Shown here: piece after piece, positions 36,144 to 48,351 of the stretch
Layout: every line of letters starts with the position of its first letter
Position numbering within the stretch: the stretch's first letter is position 1
DNA from: Angustibacter sp. Root456
Lineage (GTDB): Bacteria; Actinomycetota; Actinomycetes; Actinomycetales; Angustibacteraceae
Direction: 5' to 3'
Length of the DNA stretch: 64,000 nt
NCBI RefSeq assembly: GCF_001426435.1
Contig: NZ_LMER01000016.1
Coordinates: 179,332-243,331 of the forward strand
Translations under genes and position numbers: made by a program
The notes under the pieces: generated by a model
What the model was told of the DNA's origin: nothing
Seen by the model: the letters and a program-made list of their open reading frames with translations, nothing else
Database searches by the model: none

Positions 36144-37205
36144 CTACGGGGAGACGTCGAGAGCAGCGTCCACCGGCACGTCGCGGTGCCAGGACTGCGT
36201 GACGTACCGCGTGACGAACCCGGCGGCGAGGTACAACCGGGCCGCGCCGGTGGGGTTGTCGGCGTCGACCTCGAGGCCCACCCGGTCGCGCCCGCGCCGC
36301 GCGGCGTCGGCCACCACCGTGTGCAGCAGGCTGCTGGCGACGCCCCGGCCGCGGGCTCCCGCGAGCACACCGAGGTACTCGACGTAGCTGCCCTCGTGGC
36401 CGCTGGAGCCCGCGCCGAGCACCGACGACACCAGGGCTCCGACGGGTTCGACGCTCGCACCGTCAGGGCCGTCGTCGCGGGTCAGCTCCGCGATCCACCA
36501 GTGGTCCCAGCGGTGGCCGGGGTCCGCCCGCAGGCGCGCGACGAACTCCTCGAACCGCTCCTCGTGGGAGTTGAAGTGGTCGGTGAACGACGCCTCGAGC
36601 ACGTCGTGCACGGTGCGCAGGTCGTCGGCGTCGGGCAGGGCGCCGTCCGCAGCATCGGCCCCGCGCACCCGCCGGATGACGACGCCGGGCGCGGGCGGTG
36701 CGAACGCACCCTCGCTGCCCTCGGCCGGGTCGACGGGCCGGGTCATCTGCCACCACGAGCGCATCGGCCGAAAGCCGCTGGCGCGCAGCCACTCCTGCTG
36801 GCGCGGGTCGTCGGCGAAACAGCCGGAGTCCAGCTGGGTGACGGCCAGGCCGCGTTCACGAGCGACGGCCACGGCCGCGTGCTCGGCCCAGTCGAACAGT
36901 CGCTGGGCCAGGGCGCTGGCCTGCGCCGCGGCGAGCGTCGGGTCGACCACCACCGACACGATCACCCGACCCGCCGCGCGGTCGTGCACCGTGCCCCACG
37001 CGCGCACCTCGCCCTCGCGGTCACGCGCGACGAGGTGCCGGCGCGCCGCCGCACCAGCCCCGACGACGTCGGTGGCCACCGCGTCGCGTCCCGACGACGA
37101 CCACCCGCGCGCCGCCTCCTCGTGCCGGGCGAGCAGCGCGGCGAGGTCGTCGACGTCGTCGGACGTGGCGGCCGACTCGGTCCAGCCCCGGCCCAGGTCG
37201 CTCAC
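36144..37205 (-). CDS. GNAT-family N-acetyltransferase (tandem)
   Basis: 353 aa with two GNAT-like halves. The C-terminal half (about residues 185-345) has the acetyl-CoA loop LGVLAGARGRGVASSLLHTVV and NPTGAARLYLAAGF; the N-terminal half (about 10-170) is a degenerate copy. The overall form resembles mycothiol-synthase-like tandem GNATs. GTG 37205 overlaps the prolyl oligopeptidase stop by 4 nt. Substrate unknown. Confidence 0.82.
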   Translation of the reverse strand: MSDLGRGWTESAATSDDVDDLAALLARHEEAARGWSSSGRDAVATDVVGAGAAARRHLVARDREGEVRAWGTVHDRAAGRVIVSVVVDPTLAAAQASALAQRLFDWAEHAAVAVARERGLAVTQLDSGCFADDPRQQEWLRASGFRPMRSWWQMTRPVDPAEGSEGAFAPPAPGVVIRRVRGADAADGALPDADDLRTVHDVLEASFTDHFNSHEERFEEFVARLRADPGHRWDHWWIAELTRDDGPDGASVEPVGALVSSVLGAGSSGHEGSYVEYLGVLAGARGRGVASSLLHTVVADAARRGRDRVGLEVDADNPTGAARLYLAAGFVTRYVTQSWHRDVPVDAALDVSP

Positions 37206-39343
37206 CGGCCGGCCCCGGCGCCCGAGGTCTCCAGCCCCGTGAAGTGCGCGGCGAAGGCGAGGGTGTCGGAGGTCAGCTCGATGCTGCGCGAGACCGCGCG
37301 CCCGCCGTGCCCGACGTCGGCCTCGCGCCGCACCAGCACCGGCGCCTCGTCGAGCGGCGCGGACGTCGCGTGCTGCAGCGCCGCGGCCAGCTTGCGGGCG
37401 TGCAGCGGGTCGACGCGAGTGTCGCCGTCGAACACGGTGAACAGGGTCGCGGGGTAGCGGGTGCCCTCGTGCACGTGGTGGTACGGCGAGTAGCCCAGCA
37501 GCCAGCCCAGCTGCTCGGGGTCGGCCGCCGTGCCGTACTCGCTCGCCCAGGTGGCGCCGAGGCCGAACAGCTCGTAGCGCACCATGTCGAGCAGCGGCGC
37601 CGAGCAGACGGCGGCAGCGAACAGCTCGGGCCGCTGGGTGATCGCCGCACCCACCAGCAGCCCGCCGTTGGAGCCGCCCGAGATCGACAGCTGCTCGGGC
37701 GTCGTCCAGCCCTCGGCCACGAGGAACTCGGCGGCGGCGTGGAAGTCGTCGAACACGTTCTGCTTGGTGGCGAGCATGCCGGCTCGGTGCCAGTCCTCGC
37801 CCTCCTCGCCGCCACCGCGCAGCCCAGCCACGGCGTAGACGCCACCGGCCTCGACCCAGGCCAGGATGCCGGCGGAGTAGCCCGGGGTGAGCGGCAGCCC
37901 GAAGCCGCCGTACCCGTAGAGGATCGTGGGCCGCGGGCGATCCGGACGCCGGTCGCCGGCCACCAGCAGCAGGTGCACCTCGGTGCCGTCCTTGCTGCGG
38001 TAGACCAGCTGCTGGGTCGTCACCGACGGCACCTCGACGGCGCCGGGCGCGGTGGCCCACGTGCTCGTCGCGCCAGTGCGGGCGTCGTAGCGCTGCACGC
38101 TGCTCGGCGTCACCGAGTCGGTGTAGCCGAACCACACCTCGTGGCCGCCCTCGGGGCGCTCGCTGAGGCCACCGACCGACCCCACGCCGGGCAGGGGCAC
38201 CTCCCCGAGGCGCTCGCCGCTCGCGAGGTCGTGCACCGTCACCTCGCTCACCGCGTGCCGGGTCCACGACGCGAGCAGACGTGGGCCGGCGAGCTCGGGG
38301 CCATCCAGCACCGCGTAGTCCTCGAGCACCGCGACGTCGTCCTGCGCCAGCAGGTCGGTCCAGTGCTCGGCGTCCGGCGTGCTCGGGTCGACGACCGCGA
38401 GCCGCCCGCGCGGGGCGTCACGGTCGGTGAGCACGTAGGCGCGCCCGTCGCGGCCCACGTGCACCGAGGTCTGGGCGTCGACTCCCTGCTGGACGACGGT
38501 GAGCGCCGGCTGCTCGAGCGAGCTCTCCTGCAGGTCGGCGAGCCAGACGTCGTTGCGCGGCGCGGTGCCCTCGGCGGCGCTCACGGTGAGCCAGCGCCCG
38601 TCCATCGACACCGAGACGCCGTAGTAGTTGGTCTTGGCCAGCCCCTCGCCGAAGACCAGCACGTCGTGGTCGCTCGACGTGCCGAGCCGATGCAGCCAGA
38701 CGCGACGGTGGTACTGCTGCTCGTCGGCCGGCAGGTGGGCGGTGTCGATGCGCCGCACGTAGTAGAAGGCCTTGCCGCCGGGCAGCCAGGCGACGGGGGA
38801 GTAGCGCAGCCGATCGATGGGGCCGTCGAGGACGTCGCCGGTGTCGACGTCCATCACGCGCAGCACCGACTCCTCGCGGCCGCCCTCGCTCAGCTGGTAG
38901 GCGAGCAGGTCGCCCTCTTTGCTGGGCTGCCAGCTGTCGAGCGTCGTGGCACCGGACGGGTCGATGGCCATGGGGTCGAGCAGCACGCGCTCGGTGCCGT
39001 CGGCGTCGACGGTGAGCAGCACAGCGTGCTCCTGGCCGGCCACGCGGCGCATGAGGAACTGCCGCTCTCCGCGCCAGGCGGGTGAGCCCACCACACCGGC
39101 TTCGAGCAGGCGCGTGACCCGGCTGCGGAAGTGCTCGCGCATCGTCCAGCCGGCACGCTGGTCGGCGAAGAGCTGGTCCTGCGCCTGCGACCACGTGCGA
39201 GTGGCCTCGCTGTCGGCGTCTTCGAGCCACCGGTAGGGGTCGGCGACGTCGTACGTCGGCGCGTCGGCGGGCAGGCGCTCGACGAGGCCCGACCGGGCCG
39301 CCTCGGGGTAGCAGTTGCTGTCTGGCTGAGCAGGAGACGGCAT
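37202..39343 (-). CDS. Prolyl oligopeptidase (S9 family)
   Basis: 713 aa. The N-terminal part has the DPYRWLED motif of S9A peptidases and a beta-propeller (about residues 70-420). The C-terminal alpha/beta hydrolase has nucleophile SGGSNGGLL (near residue 557), catalytic Asp in FDGDTRVDPLHA and His in GHGGR. It cleaves short peptides after proline in the cytoplasm. Followed by the GNAT gene in a 4-nt overlap. Confidence 0.94.
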   Translation of the reverse strand: MPSPAQPDSNCYPEAARSGLVERLPADAPTYDVADPYRWLEDADSEATRTWSQAQDQLFADQRAGWTMREHFRSRVTRLLEAGVVGSPAWRGERQFLMRRVAGQEHAVLLTVDADGTERVLLDPMAIDPSGATTLDSWQPSKEGDLLAYQLSEGGREESVLRVMDVDTGDVLDGPIDRLRYSPVAWLPGGKAFYYVRRIDTAHLPADEQQYHRRVWLHRLGTSSDHDVLVFGEGLAKTNYYGVSVSMDGRWLTVSAAEGTAPRNDVWLADLQESSLEQPALTVVQQGVDAQTSVHVGRDGRAYVLTDRDAPRGRLAVVDPSTPDAEHWTDLLAQDDVAVLEDYAVLDGPELAGPRLLASWTRHAVSEVTVHDLASGERLGEVPLPGVGSVGGLSERPEGGHEVWFGYTDSVTPSSVQRYDARTGATSTWATAPGAVEVPSVTTQQLVYRSKDGTEVHLLLVAGDRRPDRPRPTILYGYGGFGLPLTPGYSAGILAWVEAGGVYAVAGLRGGGEEGEDWHRAGMLATKQNVFDDFHAAAEFLVAEGWTTPEQLSISGGSNGGLLVGAAITQRPELFAAAVCSAPLLDMVRYELFGLGATWASEYGTAADPEQLGWLLGYSPYHHVHEGTRYPATLFTVFDGDTRVDPLHARKLAAALQHATSAPLDEAPVLVRREADVGHGGRAVSRSIELTSDTLAFAAHFTGLETSGAGAGR

Positions 39344-39448
39344 GGGCGCAGCCTACGTGGCAGGATCGGACGTCGCACCGCCTGACGCACCCGGCCCGCA
39401 CCACGCCGGCCCCCGCCACGCCCGCCGCCCCCAGCCCAGAGAGCCACC

Positions 39449-41599
39449 GTGACCGACGACGCGCAGCACGCACCGACGCCCAGCCCCGCGCTGGTCGCCC
39501 TGGCCCGCGAGTTCGGCGTCGCCACCGAGTACTGGAACTGGCAGGGCGAGCACGTGCTCGTGCCCGCGACGACGATCGTGGCGGTGCTCGCCGCACTCGG
39601 GGTCGACGCGTCGTCCGACGACGCCGTGCAGGTGGCGCTGGAGCAGGCCGAGCAGCGTCCGTGGCGGCGCACGCTCCCACCCGTGGTGGTCACCCGTGCC
39701 GGCACGGCCCCCTGGGTGCCCGTGCACCTGCCGCACGGCGGCTCGGTGCAGGCGTGGGCCGAGCTCGAGCGCGGCGGGCGCCGCGAGCTGACCCAGCAGG
39801 ACCACTGGGTGGAGCCGCGGGTGGTCGACGGCGCGCAGGTGGGCGAGGCGACCTTCGCCGTGCCCGCCGACCTGCCCCTCGGCTGGCACCGGCTCGTGGC
39901 CAGGGTCGAGGCGTCCGGCGAGGCCACCACCGCAAGCTGTCCGCTCGTCGTGACGCCGCAGCGCCTGGAGCTGCCCGCGTCGCTGACCGGTGAGCGCCGC
40001 GGCTGGGGCTTCATGACCCAGCTGTACTCCGTCCGCTCCAGCCGGTCGTGGGGCCTCGGGGACCTCGACGACCTGGCCGAGCTCGCGGTGTGGAGCGCCA
40101 GCGACCTCGGCGCCGACTTCGTGCTCGTCAACCCGCTGCACGCGGCCGAGCCCGTCGGCGTGATGGAGCCGTCGCCGTACCTGCCGACCACCCGGCGCTT
40201 CGTCAACCCGATCTACATCCGGGTCGAGGCGGTGCCCGAGGTCGCCTACATGCCCGCGGCCCAGCGCCAGCTGCTGGAGTGGCAGGCCGAGTCGGCCCAG
40301 GCCGCGAACGCCGTCGACGCGCTCGACCGCGACGCGTGCTGGACGGCCAAGCGCTCGGCCCTGCAGACGGTGTTCGAGCTGCCGCGCAGCGCCGCACGCG
40401 AGCGCGAGTTCGAGTCGTTCTGCGTCGAGCAGGGGCAGGGTCTGGTCGACTTCGCCACCTGGTGCGCCCTGGCCGAGGAGCACGGCTTGCCGTGGGGACA
40501 GTGGCCGGTCGAGCTGCACGACCCCACCTCGCGCGAGGTCGCCGCCGAGCGCGAGCGGCTGGCGGCCACCGTCGAGTTCTACCGCTGGCTGCAGTGGGTG
40601 GCCGACGAGCAGCTGTCGGCAGCGCACCGCCGGGCGCGTGAGGCGGGCATGTCGCTCGGTGTCGTGCACGACCTCGCGGTCGGTGTGCACCCCGAGGGCG
40701 CGGACGCCTGGGGCCTCGGCGCGGCGCTCGCCCGGGGGGTGTCGGTGGGTGCGCCGCCCGACGCGTTCAACCAGCAGGGTCAGGACTGGAGCCAGCCTCC
40801 GTGGCGACCCGACATGCTCGCCGAGCTCGGCTACGCGCCCTACCGCGACATGCTGCGCACGGTGCTGCGGCACGCAGGAGGCGTGCGCGTCGACCACGTG
40901 CTGGGCCTGTTTCGGCTGTGGTGGGTGCCCGACGGCTGCCCGCCCACCGAGGGCACCTACGTGCGGTACGACCACGAGGCGCTCGTGGGCATCCTGGCGC
41001 TCGAGGCGCACCGCGCGGGGGCCGTCGTCGTCGGTGAGGACCTCGGCGTCGTCGAGCCGTGGGTGCGCACCTACCTGCGCGAGCGGGGTGTGTTCGGCAC
41101 GTCGATCCTGTGGTTCGAGAAGGACGACGAGGGGCGGCCGCTGCCGCCCGAGGCCTGGCGCGAGCTGTGCCTGGCGACGGTCACGACGCACGACCTGCCG
41201 CCCACCGCGGGGTACCTGGCCGGCGTCCACGTCGACCTGCGCGAGAAGCTCGGGCTGCTCACCCGGCCGGTCGAGGAAGAGCGCGAGATCGACGAGGCCG
41301 AGCGCGCGTCGGTGCTGTCGATGCTCGTCGAGCGTGGGCTGATGAGCGAGGGTGCGTCCGAGCGCGAGACCGTCGAGGCGCTGCACCGGTTCCTCACCTG
41401 GACGCCGGCCCGCCTCATCGGGGTCTCACTGGCCGATGCTGTGGGCGACCGCCGCACGATCAACCAGCCGGGCACCGACGAGGAGTACCCCAACTGGCGG
41501 GTACCGCTGGCTGACGGCTCCGGCACGCCCGTGCTGCTCGACGACCTGCCGCGTGCGCGGCGCGCCCGGGCGCTCGCCCGCGCCGTCCGCCCCCGCTGA
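39449..41599 (+). CDS. malQ: 4-alpha-glucanotransferase (amylomaltase, GH77)
   Basis: 716 aa. The N-terminal ~160-residue extension is typical of actinobacterial MalQ. The GH77 core shows WGFMTQLYSVRS, YLPTTRRFVNPIYI, GGVRVDHVLGLFRLWW (catalytic Asp), VVGEDLGVV (catalytic Glu) and TVTTHDLPPTAGY. It disproportionates maltodextrins and so works with the GH13, GT4 and debranching-type enzymes nearby. GTG 39449 start. Divergent from the oligopeptidase with a 105-nt spacer. Confidence 0.95.
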   Translation: MTDDAQHAPTPSPALVALAREFGVATEYWNWQGEHVLVPATTIVAVLAALGVDASSDDAVQVALEQAEQRPWRRTLPPVVVTRAGTAPWVPVHLPHGGSVQAWAELERGGRRELTQQDHWVEPRVVDGAQVGEATFAVPADLPLGWHRLVARVEASGEATTASCPLVVTPQRLELPASLTGERRGWGFMTQLYSVRSSRSWGLGDLDDLAELAVWSASDLGADFVLVNPLHAAEPVGVMEPSPYLPTTRRFVNPIYIRVEAVPEVAYMPAAQRQLLEWQAESAQAANAVDALDRDACWTAKRSALQTVFELPRSAAREREFESFCVEQGQGLVDFATWCALAEEHGLPWGQWPVELHDPTSREVAAERERLAATVEFYRWLQWVADEQLSAAHRRAREAGMSLGVVHDLAVGVHPEGADAWGLGAALARGVSVGAPPDAFNQQGQDWSQPPWRPDMLAELGYAPYRDMLRTVLRHAGGVRVDHVLGLFRLWWVPDGCPPTEGTYVRYDHEALVGILALEAHRAGAVVVGEDLGVVEPWVRTYLRERGVFGTSILWFEKDDEGRPLPPEAWRELCLATVTTHDLPPTAGYLAGVHVDLREKLGLLTRPVEEEREIDEAERASVLSMLVERGLMSEGASERETVEALHRFLTWTPARLIGVSLADAVGDRRTINQPGTDEEYPNWRVPLADGSGTPVLLDDLPRARRARALARAVRPR

Positions 41600-41614
41600 C
41601 CCCACCCCCTCCGG

Positions 41615-41637
41615 CGTGATCATGCACGCCAGCGCAG
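41615..41637. repeat. Left copy of a 23-bp inverted repeat
   Basis: Exact inverse of 42481-42503, 843 bp away (inner edge to inner edge). It begins CGTGATCATGC and has a C-rich stretch just outside (41600-41611), mirroring the G-rich DNA outside the right copy. It contains the stop codon of the APH-type gene. Confidence 0.85.
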
Positions 41638-42432
41638 GCGGTGGCCGCTGCTGACCCACCACGCGGCGTCCGCGCGGGCGAGGCGGGCGTAGTCGCGCTC
41701 GACCAGCCGTGCGAAGGCGGGGTCGGTACGGGCCATCTCCTCCAGGTCGGCGGCGTGGCCCGTCATCTGCGCCGCGACCGCGGCGGCGAGGGTGAGGCGC
41801 TGACGCGCCGACGGGCCGTAGCCGTCGAGCAGGGCGGCGAGGTTGCGCTGGTGGCGGCCCTCGACCTCCTCGGTGTCGTCGATGCCGTACTCGGCGTGCC
41901 ACCACGTGCCGCTCATCAGCGGCACCCAGCGCCACGCCGCCCACGCGAGGTCCTCGATCGGGTCGCCGGGCCGCGCGAAGTCCCAGTCGAGCACGACGAG
42001 GGAGCCGTCGTCTCGGCGCACGGTGTTGTAGGGCGACACGTCGTGGTGCACGACCACCTGGCCATCGCCCAGAGAACCCCCGGGCGCCCGGCGCCACGGT
42101 TTCGCGGTGTCGAGGCGCAGGCCCGCCTGCGCGCGCTGGAACTCGCGGACCCACCGGCCGACGGCCCAGCAGGCCTCCTCGGTGCGGAACCACCGCGGCA
42201 GCGGGTCGGACGGCGACAGCGTGCCGACCTCGCCCGGCACGAACCGCAGGACCTCCCTGGCGGCGTCGTCCACGCCGAGCACCCGCGGCGAGCCGTCGAA
42301 CCCGGCCTCGGCCAGGTGGTTCAGCAGGTCGTGGACGGCCGGCGTCCAGGGGCCGACCGGCCGCCGGACGGTGTCACCGACCCGGACGACGACGGTGGTG
42401 TTCCCTCCGCTGAGCGGTTCCTCGACGGCCAC
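41620..42432 (-). CDS. APH-family phosphotransferase
   Basis: 270 aa. APH fold with the Brenner-like VVHHDVSPYNTVRRD, then LDWDFARPGDPIEDLAWAAWRWVPL, and a Gly/Asn-rich N-terminus (LSGGNTTVVVRVGDTVRRP). Members phosphorylate small molecules including antibiotics; no feature points to a particular one. GTG 42432 has GGGAGG 8 nt upstream; ATG 42462, within the repeat, is an alternative. The gene is bracketed by an exact 23-bp inverted repeat that holds its stop codon. Confidence 0.82.
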   Translation of the reverse strand: MAVEEPLSGGNTTVVVRVGDTVRRPVGPWTPAVHDLLNHLAEAGFDGSPRVLGVDDAAREVLRFVPGEVGTLSPSDPLPRWFRTEEACWAVGRWVREFQRAQAGLRLDTAKPWRRAPGGSLGDGQVVVHHDVSPYNTVRRDDGSLVVLDWDFARPGDPIEDLAWAAWRWVPLMSGTWWHAEYGIDDTEEVEGRHQRNLAALLDGYGPSARQRLTLAAAVAAQMTGHAADLEEMARTDPAFARLVERDYARLARADAAWWVSSGHRLRWRA

Positions 42433-42453
42433 CGCAGCACCCTCCCACGCCGC

Positions 42454-42503
42454 CGTGATCATGCACGCCAGCACCCTGGGCTGCGCTGGCGTGCATGATC
42501 ACG
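42454..42503. repeat. TGATCA palindrome, right inverted-repeat copy
   Basis: Perfect 19-bp stem (42454-42472 with 42485-42503) around a 12-nt loop; outer ends CGTGATCATGC. The right arm extended to 23 nt (42481-42503) is the inverse of 41615-41637. It lies just upstream of the APH gene and overlaps that gene's alternative start. Confidence 0.88.
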
Positions 42504-42564
42504 GGCGGGGAGAGGGGGGCGGGGAGAGGGGGCGGGGAGAGGGGGCGGGGAGAGGGGGCGGGGA
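42504..42564 (+). repeat. G-rich tandem repeat (GGCGGGGAGAGGG)n
   Basis: Units of 14, 13, 13 and 13 nt plus a partial fifth, starting at the very end of the palindrome. G-quadruplex formation on this strand is plausible. The same palindrome-then-G-rich-repeat order is seen at 2185-2321. Confidence 0.88.
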
Positions 42565-42571
42565 CGACGCA

Positions 42572-42602
42572 GGCCGCCCCGGACCAGGGGTCCGGAGCGG
42601 CC
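42572..42602 (-). terminator. Terminator stem downstream of pepN
   Basis: 14-nt arms GGCCGCCCCGGACC (42572-42585) and the partner at 42589-42602 with one mismatch and a 3-nt loop, 46 nt past the pepN stop on the minus strand. Its CCGGACC/GGTCCGG core matches the stem at 55244-55276. Confidence 0.7.
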
Positions 42603-42648
42603 TGAGGGCCGTGCTGGTGGCTCGGCTGCGTCGCGGCAGCGCGGGCCG

Positions 42649-45201
<2,553 letters not shown>

Positions 45202-45377
45202 GCGCATCTCCGGGGTTCTCGTGGGGTTCCGGGGGTTTCGGTCATCGTCGCACGGCCCCGGACGACGCCCCGGGCCGGGGAATGACTGCGCACACGCACG
45301 CATTGACCCTGGTGGTGTGCACCGTGTGTCTACCGGCCGGTGCACCGACCCGTCCACCGAGTTCTGGAGCAGCCACC

Positions 45378-46019
45378 GTGAGCGACACCACCACGAACAC
45401 CGAGCAGCAGACCGGCACCGTCGACTTCTGGTTCGACCCGGTGTGCCCCTGGGCCTGGATGACGTCGCGGTGGATCGGCGAGGTCGAGAAGGTGCGCGAC
45501 ATCGAGACCAACTGGCACGTCATGAGCCTGTCGGTGCTCAACGAGGGCCGCGACCTGCCGGACGACTACCGCGACCTCATGGACCGCGCCTGGGGTCCGG
45601 TGCGCGTGATCATCGCCGCGCACCAGCGCTTCGGCGACGACGACCCCGCGCTGGTGAAGAAGCTCTACGACGCCATGGGCACCCGCATCCACCCGGGCGG
45701 CGAGAAGGACTACGACGTGGTCATCGCCGACGCGCTGGACGAGCTGGGCCTGCCGTCCGACCTCGCCAAGGCCGCGTACTCCACCGAGCACGACGACGCC
45801 TTGCGCGCGAGCCACGCCGAGGGCATCTCCCTGGTCGGCGAGGACGTCGGCACACCGGTCGTGGCCGTCAACGGCGTCGCGTTCTTCGGCCCCGTCGTCA
45901 CCCCGGCACCCAAGGGCGAGGCCGCCGGCCGGCTCTGGGACGGTGCGGTGCTCGTCGCGGGCACGCCCGGCTTCTACGAGCTCAAGCGCACCCGCACCCA
46001 GGGCCCCGTCTTCGACTGA
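45378..46019 (+). CDS. DsbA-fold mycothiol-dependent oxidoreductase (Rv2466c-like)
   Basis: 213-aa thioredoxin-fold protein with an inserted helical domain. The active site reads FWFDPVCPWAWMTSRW, so it has a single cysteine (CPWA) in place of a CxxC pair. The family uses mycothiol and reduces nitro compounds in M. tuberculosis. GTG 45378 (VSDTTTN) is preferred to the upstream ATG. Placed between pepN and rpiB as in mycobacteria. Confidence 0.88.
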   Translation: MSDTTTNTEQQTGTVDFWFDPVCPWAWMTSRWIGEVEKVRDIETNWHVMSLSVLNEGRDLPDDYRDLMDRAWGPVRVIIAAHQRFGDDDPALVKKLYDAMGTRIHPGGEKDYDVVIADALDELGLPSDLAKAAYSTEHDDALRASHAEGISLVGEDVGTPVVAVNGVAFFGPVVTPAPKGEAAGRLWDGAVLVAGTPGFYELKRTRTQGPVFD

Positions 46020-46064
46020 CCACTCGGCCACCGCGGCCCAGGCGTTGGTGACAGACTTGCCGCC

Positions 46065-46544
<480 letters not shown>

Positions 46545-47834
46545 CTAGAAGCCGTACGTCGTCGCGGGCTCGACGTCGGACCGCATCGCCCGCGACAGCG
46601 TGCGGGCCGCACCGGGTGCGGACTCGGTGACGAGGCCCGCGGCAGCCAGGGTCGAGGCGGTCGTGCCGCCCGCGAGCATCGCCCCGAGCTCGCGGACGTC
46701 GAGCGCCAGGTGCGGCTCGTCGTCCGTGCGCACGCACTCGGCGGCGCCCGCGCCGTCGGCGTGCAGCCGCCAGCGGCCGTCGTTCCACGGGCACATCGGG
46801 TCGACGACCTGCAGGACGACGTCGACGGGTTCGGCGTAGCCGCGCGCGGTCAGGGCACGGTCGACGTCGACCACCCGCAGCCAGAGCTCGTCGGTGCGCA
46901 CCGGCTTGGCGGCGCGGGCGTCCACGAGCCAGCTGAGCAGCGGGTCGTCGGTGGCGATCCGGCCGGCCTTGGCGCGGCCGGTGAGGTCGAACTGCGTCAC
47001 GGCGCGCCAGAGGCGGTGCTCGGTGGCGCGGTCGACGGCGGCCAGCTCGCGCACCTCGACCGTGCCGTCGGGCGCGAAGTCCTCCCAGCGCATGCTGCGC
47101 CGCAGCAGCGCGTAGCCGGTGGGCACGCCGTCGCGCTCGGCCACCAGCAGGCGCAGCGGCTCGTTGCGCTGGAGCTCGAGCGGGGTGTCGCGCAGGTCGG
47201 CGAGCGTGAGGGCGCGAGTGCGCCCCACCATGCCGGGTCGCCGGCGGCAGGCCTGGTGGTACAGCTCGTGCACCAGGTCGCCGTGCCGCTCGGGGTCCGC
47301 GGTCTCGAACCGCACGCGCAGCCCCTCGGCCGCCGCGGCCTGCGCACCGGTGAGCGGCCGGAGCGCGACGTCGCGCCCGAGCGAGAGCTGGTAGCCCACG
47401 GTCGCCAGTCCGTAGCCGAACCGCCCGTAGATCGCCGACTCTGAGGCGTGCAGCCCGCTGACCGGCTCGCGGCCCTCGTCGTGCAGGCGGTGCAGGTGGT
47501 CGCGGATCATGGTGGTGAGCACGCCCCGCCGGCGGTAGCCGGGGTGCACCGCCACCCAGCTGAGCCCGGCCATGGGCACGGTGCGGGTGCCGCAGCCGCC
47601 GTCGGGCAGCTCGACCGACAGCGAGAACGTCGTGCTGGTGCCCGCGAGCTCCTCGCTCACCCGGACGCCGAACGTGCGGTCCCACTCGATGAAGTCCAGC
47701 CGGTAGTCGGGGTCGATCGGGAAGACGAAGGCCGCCTGGTCGTTCCACAGCAGCGCGGCCTCGTCCTGCGGACCGAGCGGGACGACGTCGCCGGCGCTCG
47801 GGCGCGCGGCAGCGGGGCGTGAGGTGTCGACCAT
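46545..47834 (-). CDS. Eis-like GNAT acetyltransferase
   Basis: 429 aa in the three-part Eis layout: an N-terminal GNAT with LSWVAVHPGYRRRGVLTTMIRDHL, a second GNAT-like domain (about residues 165-290), and a C-terminal SCP2-like domain. The chain ends ATTYGF; in Eis enzymes the terminal carboxylate of Phe serves as the catalytic base. Eis proteins acetylate aminoglycosides and other amines at several positions. ATG 47834 chosen over GTG 47840. Confidence 0.9.
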   Translation of the reverse strand: MVDTSRPAAARPSAGDVVPLGPQDEAALLWNDQAAFVFPIDPDYRLDFIEWDRTFGVRVSEELAGTSTTFSLSVELPDGGCGTRTVPMAGLSWVAVHPGYRRRGVLTTMIRDHLHRLHDEGREPVSGLHASESAIYGRFGYGLATVGYQLSLGRDVALRPLTGAQAAAAEGLRVRFETADPERHGDLVHELYHQACRRRPGMVGRTRALTLADLRDTPLELQRNEPLRLLVAERDGVPTGYALLRRSMRWEDFAPDGTVEVRELAAVDRATEHRLWRAVTQFDLTGRAKAGRIATDDPLLSWLVDARAAKPVRTDELWLRVVDVDRALTARGYAEPVDVVLQVVDPMCPWNDGRWRLHADGAGAAECVRTDDEPHLALDVRELGAMLAGGTTASTLAAAGLVTESAPGAARTLSRAMRSDVEPATTYGF

Positions 47835-47907
47835 GGCCACAGCCTGGCCACCGGCCTATGGTCGGGGCAACGGGTTTGCTGAGCCGAGGAGCCACCGGGA
47901 GGCGCCG

Positions 47908-48273
47908 ATGCGGCTGCTGCAGGTCGCCCAGGCGGTGCACGACCTCGACCGCGCCGTCGCCTTCTACCGCGACGTCCTGGGCCTGCGCCACGTCGCGACC
48001 TTCGACCCGCCCGGGCTGGCGTTCTTCGACCTCGACGGCGTCCGGCTGCTGCTCGAACGCGGCGCGACGTCGAGCCTGCTCTACCTCGCGGTCGACGACC
48101 TGGACGAGCGAGTGGAGCACCTGCGGGCCCTCGGCGTCCTCGTCGAGACCGAGCCGCACCTGGTGTACGCCCACGAGGACGACTCCCTCGGGCCGGCCGG
48201 TGCGCAGGAGCGGATGGCGTTCGTCCGCGACAGCGAGGGCAACCTGGTGGGCCTGGTCGAGCAGCGCCGTTGA
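47908..48273 (+). CDS. VOC-family (glyoxalase-like) protein
   Basis: 121-aa vicinal-oxygen-chelate fold: AVHDLDRAVAFYRDVLGLRHV begins the first beta-alpha-beta-beta-beta unit and ERMAFVRDSEGNLVGLVEQ ends the second, with metal-ligand-like Glu near the C-terminus. Glyoxalase, dioxygenase or antibiotic-binding roles are all possible. ATG 47908 lies at the domain start; the longer open frame reaches into the divergent GNAT gene. Confidence 0.85.
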   Translation: MRLLQVAQAVHDLDRAVAFYRDVLGLRHVATFDPPGLAFFDLDGVRLLLERGATSSLLYLAVDDLDERVEHLRALGVLVETEPHLVYAHEDDSLGPAGAQERMAFVRDSEGNLVGLVEQRR

Positions 48274-48351
48274 GCGCCCGACCGCGGCGCGCCGGGTCAT
48301 GAGTCGGTCAAGTGGGCGGCGCGCGGCGGTGGAGTCAGTAGGGTTCCCGGT

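Noticed and set aside
41615..42503. Complete insertion sequence
   Set aside because: No transposase; the enclosed gene is an APH-type kinase, so only a cassette or repeat capture can be proposed.
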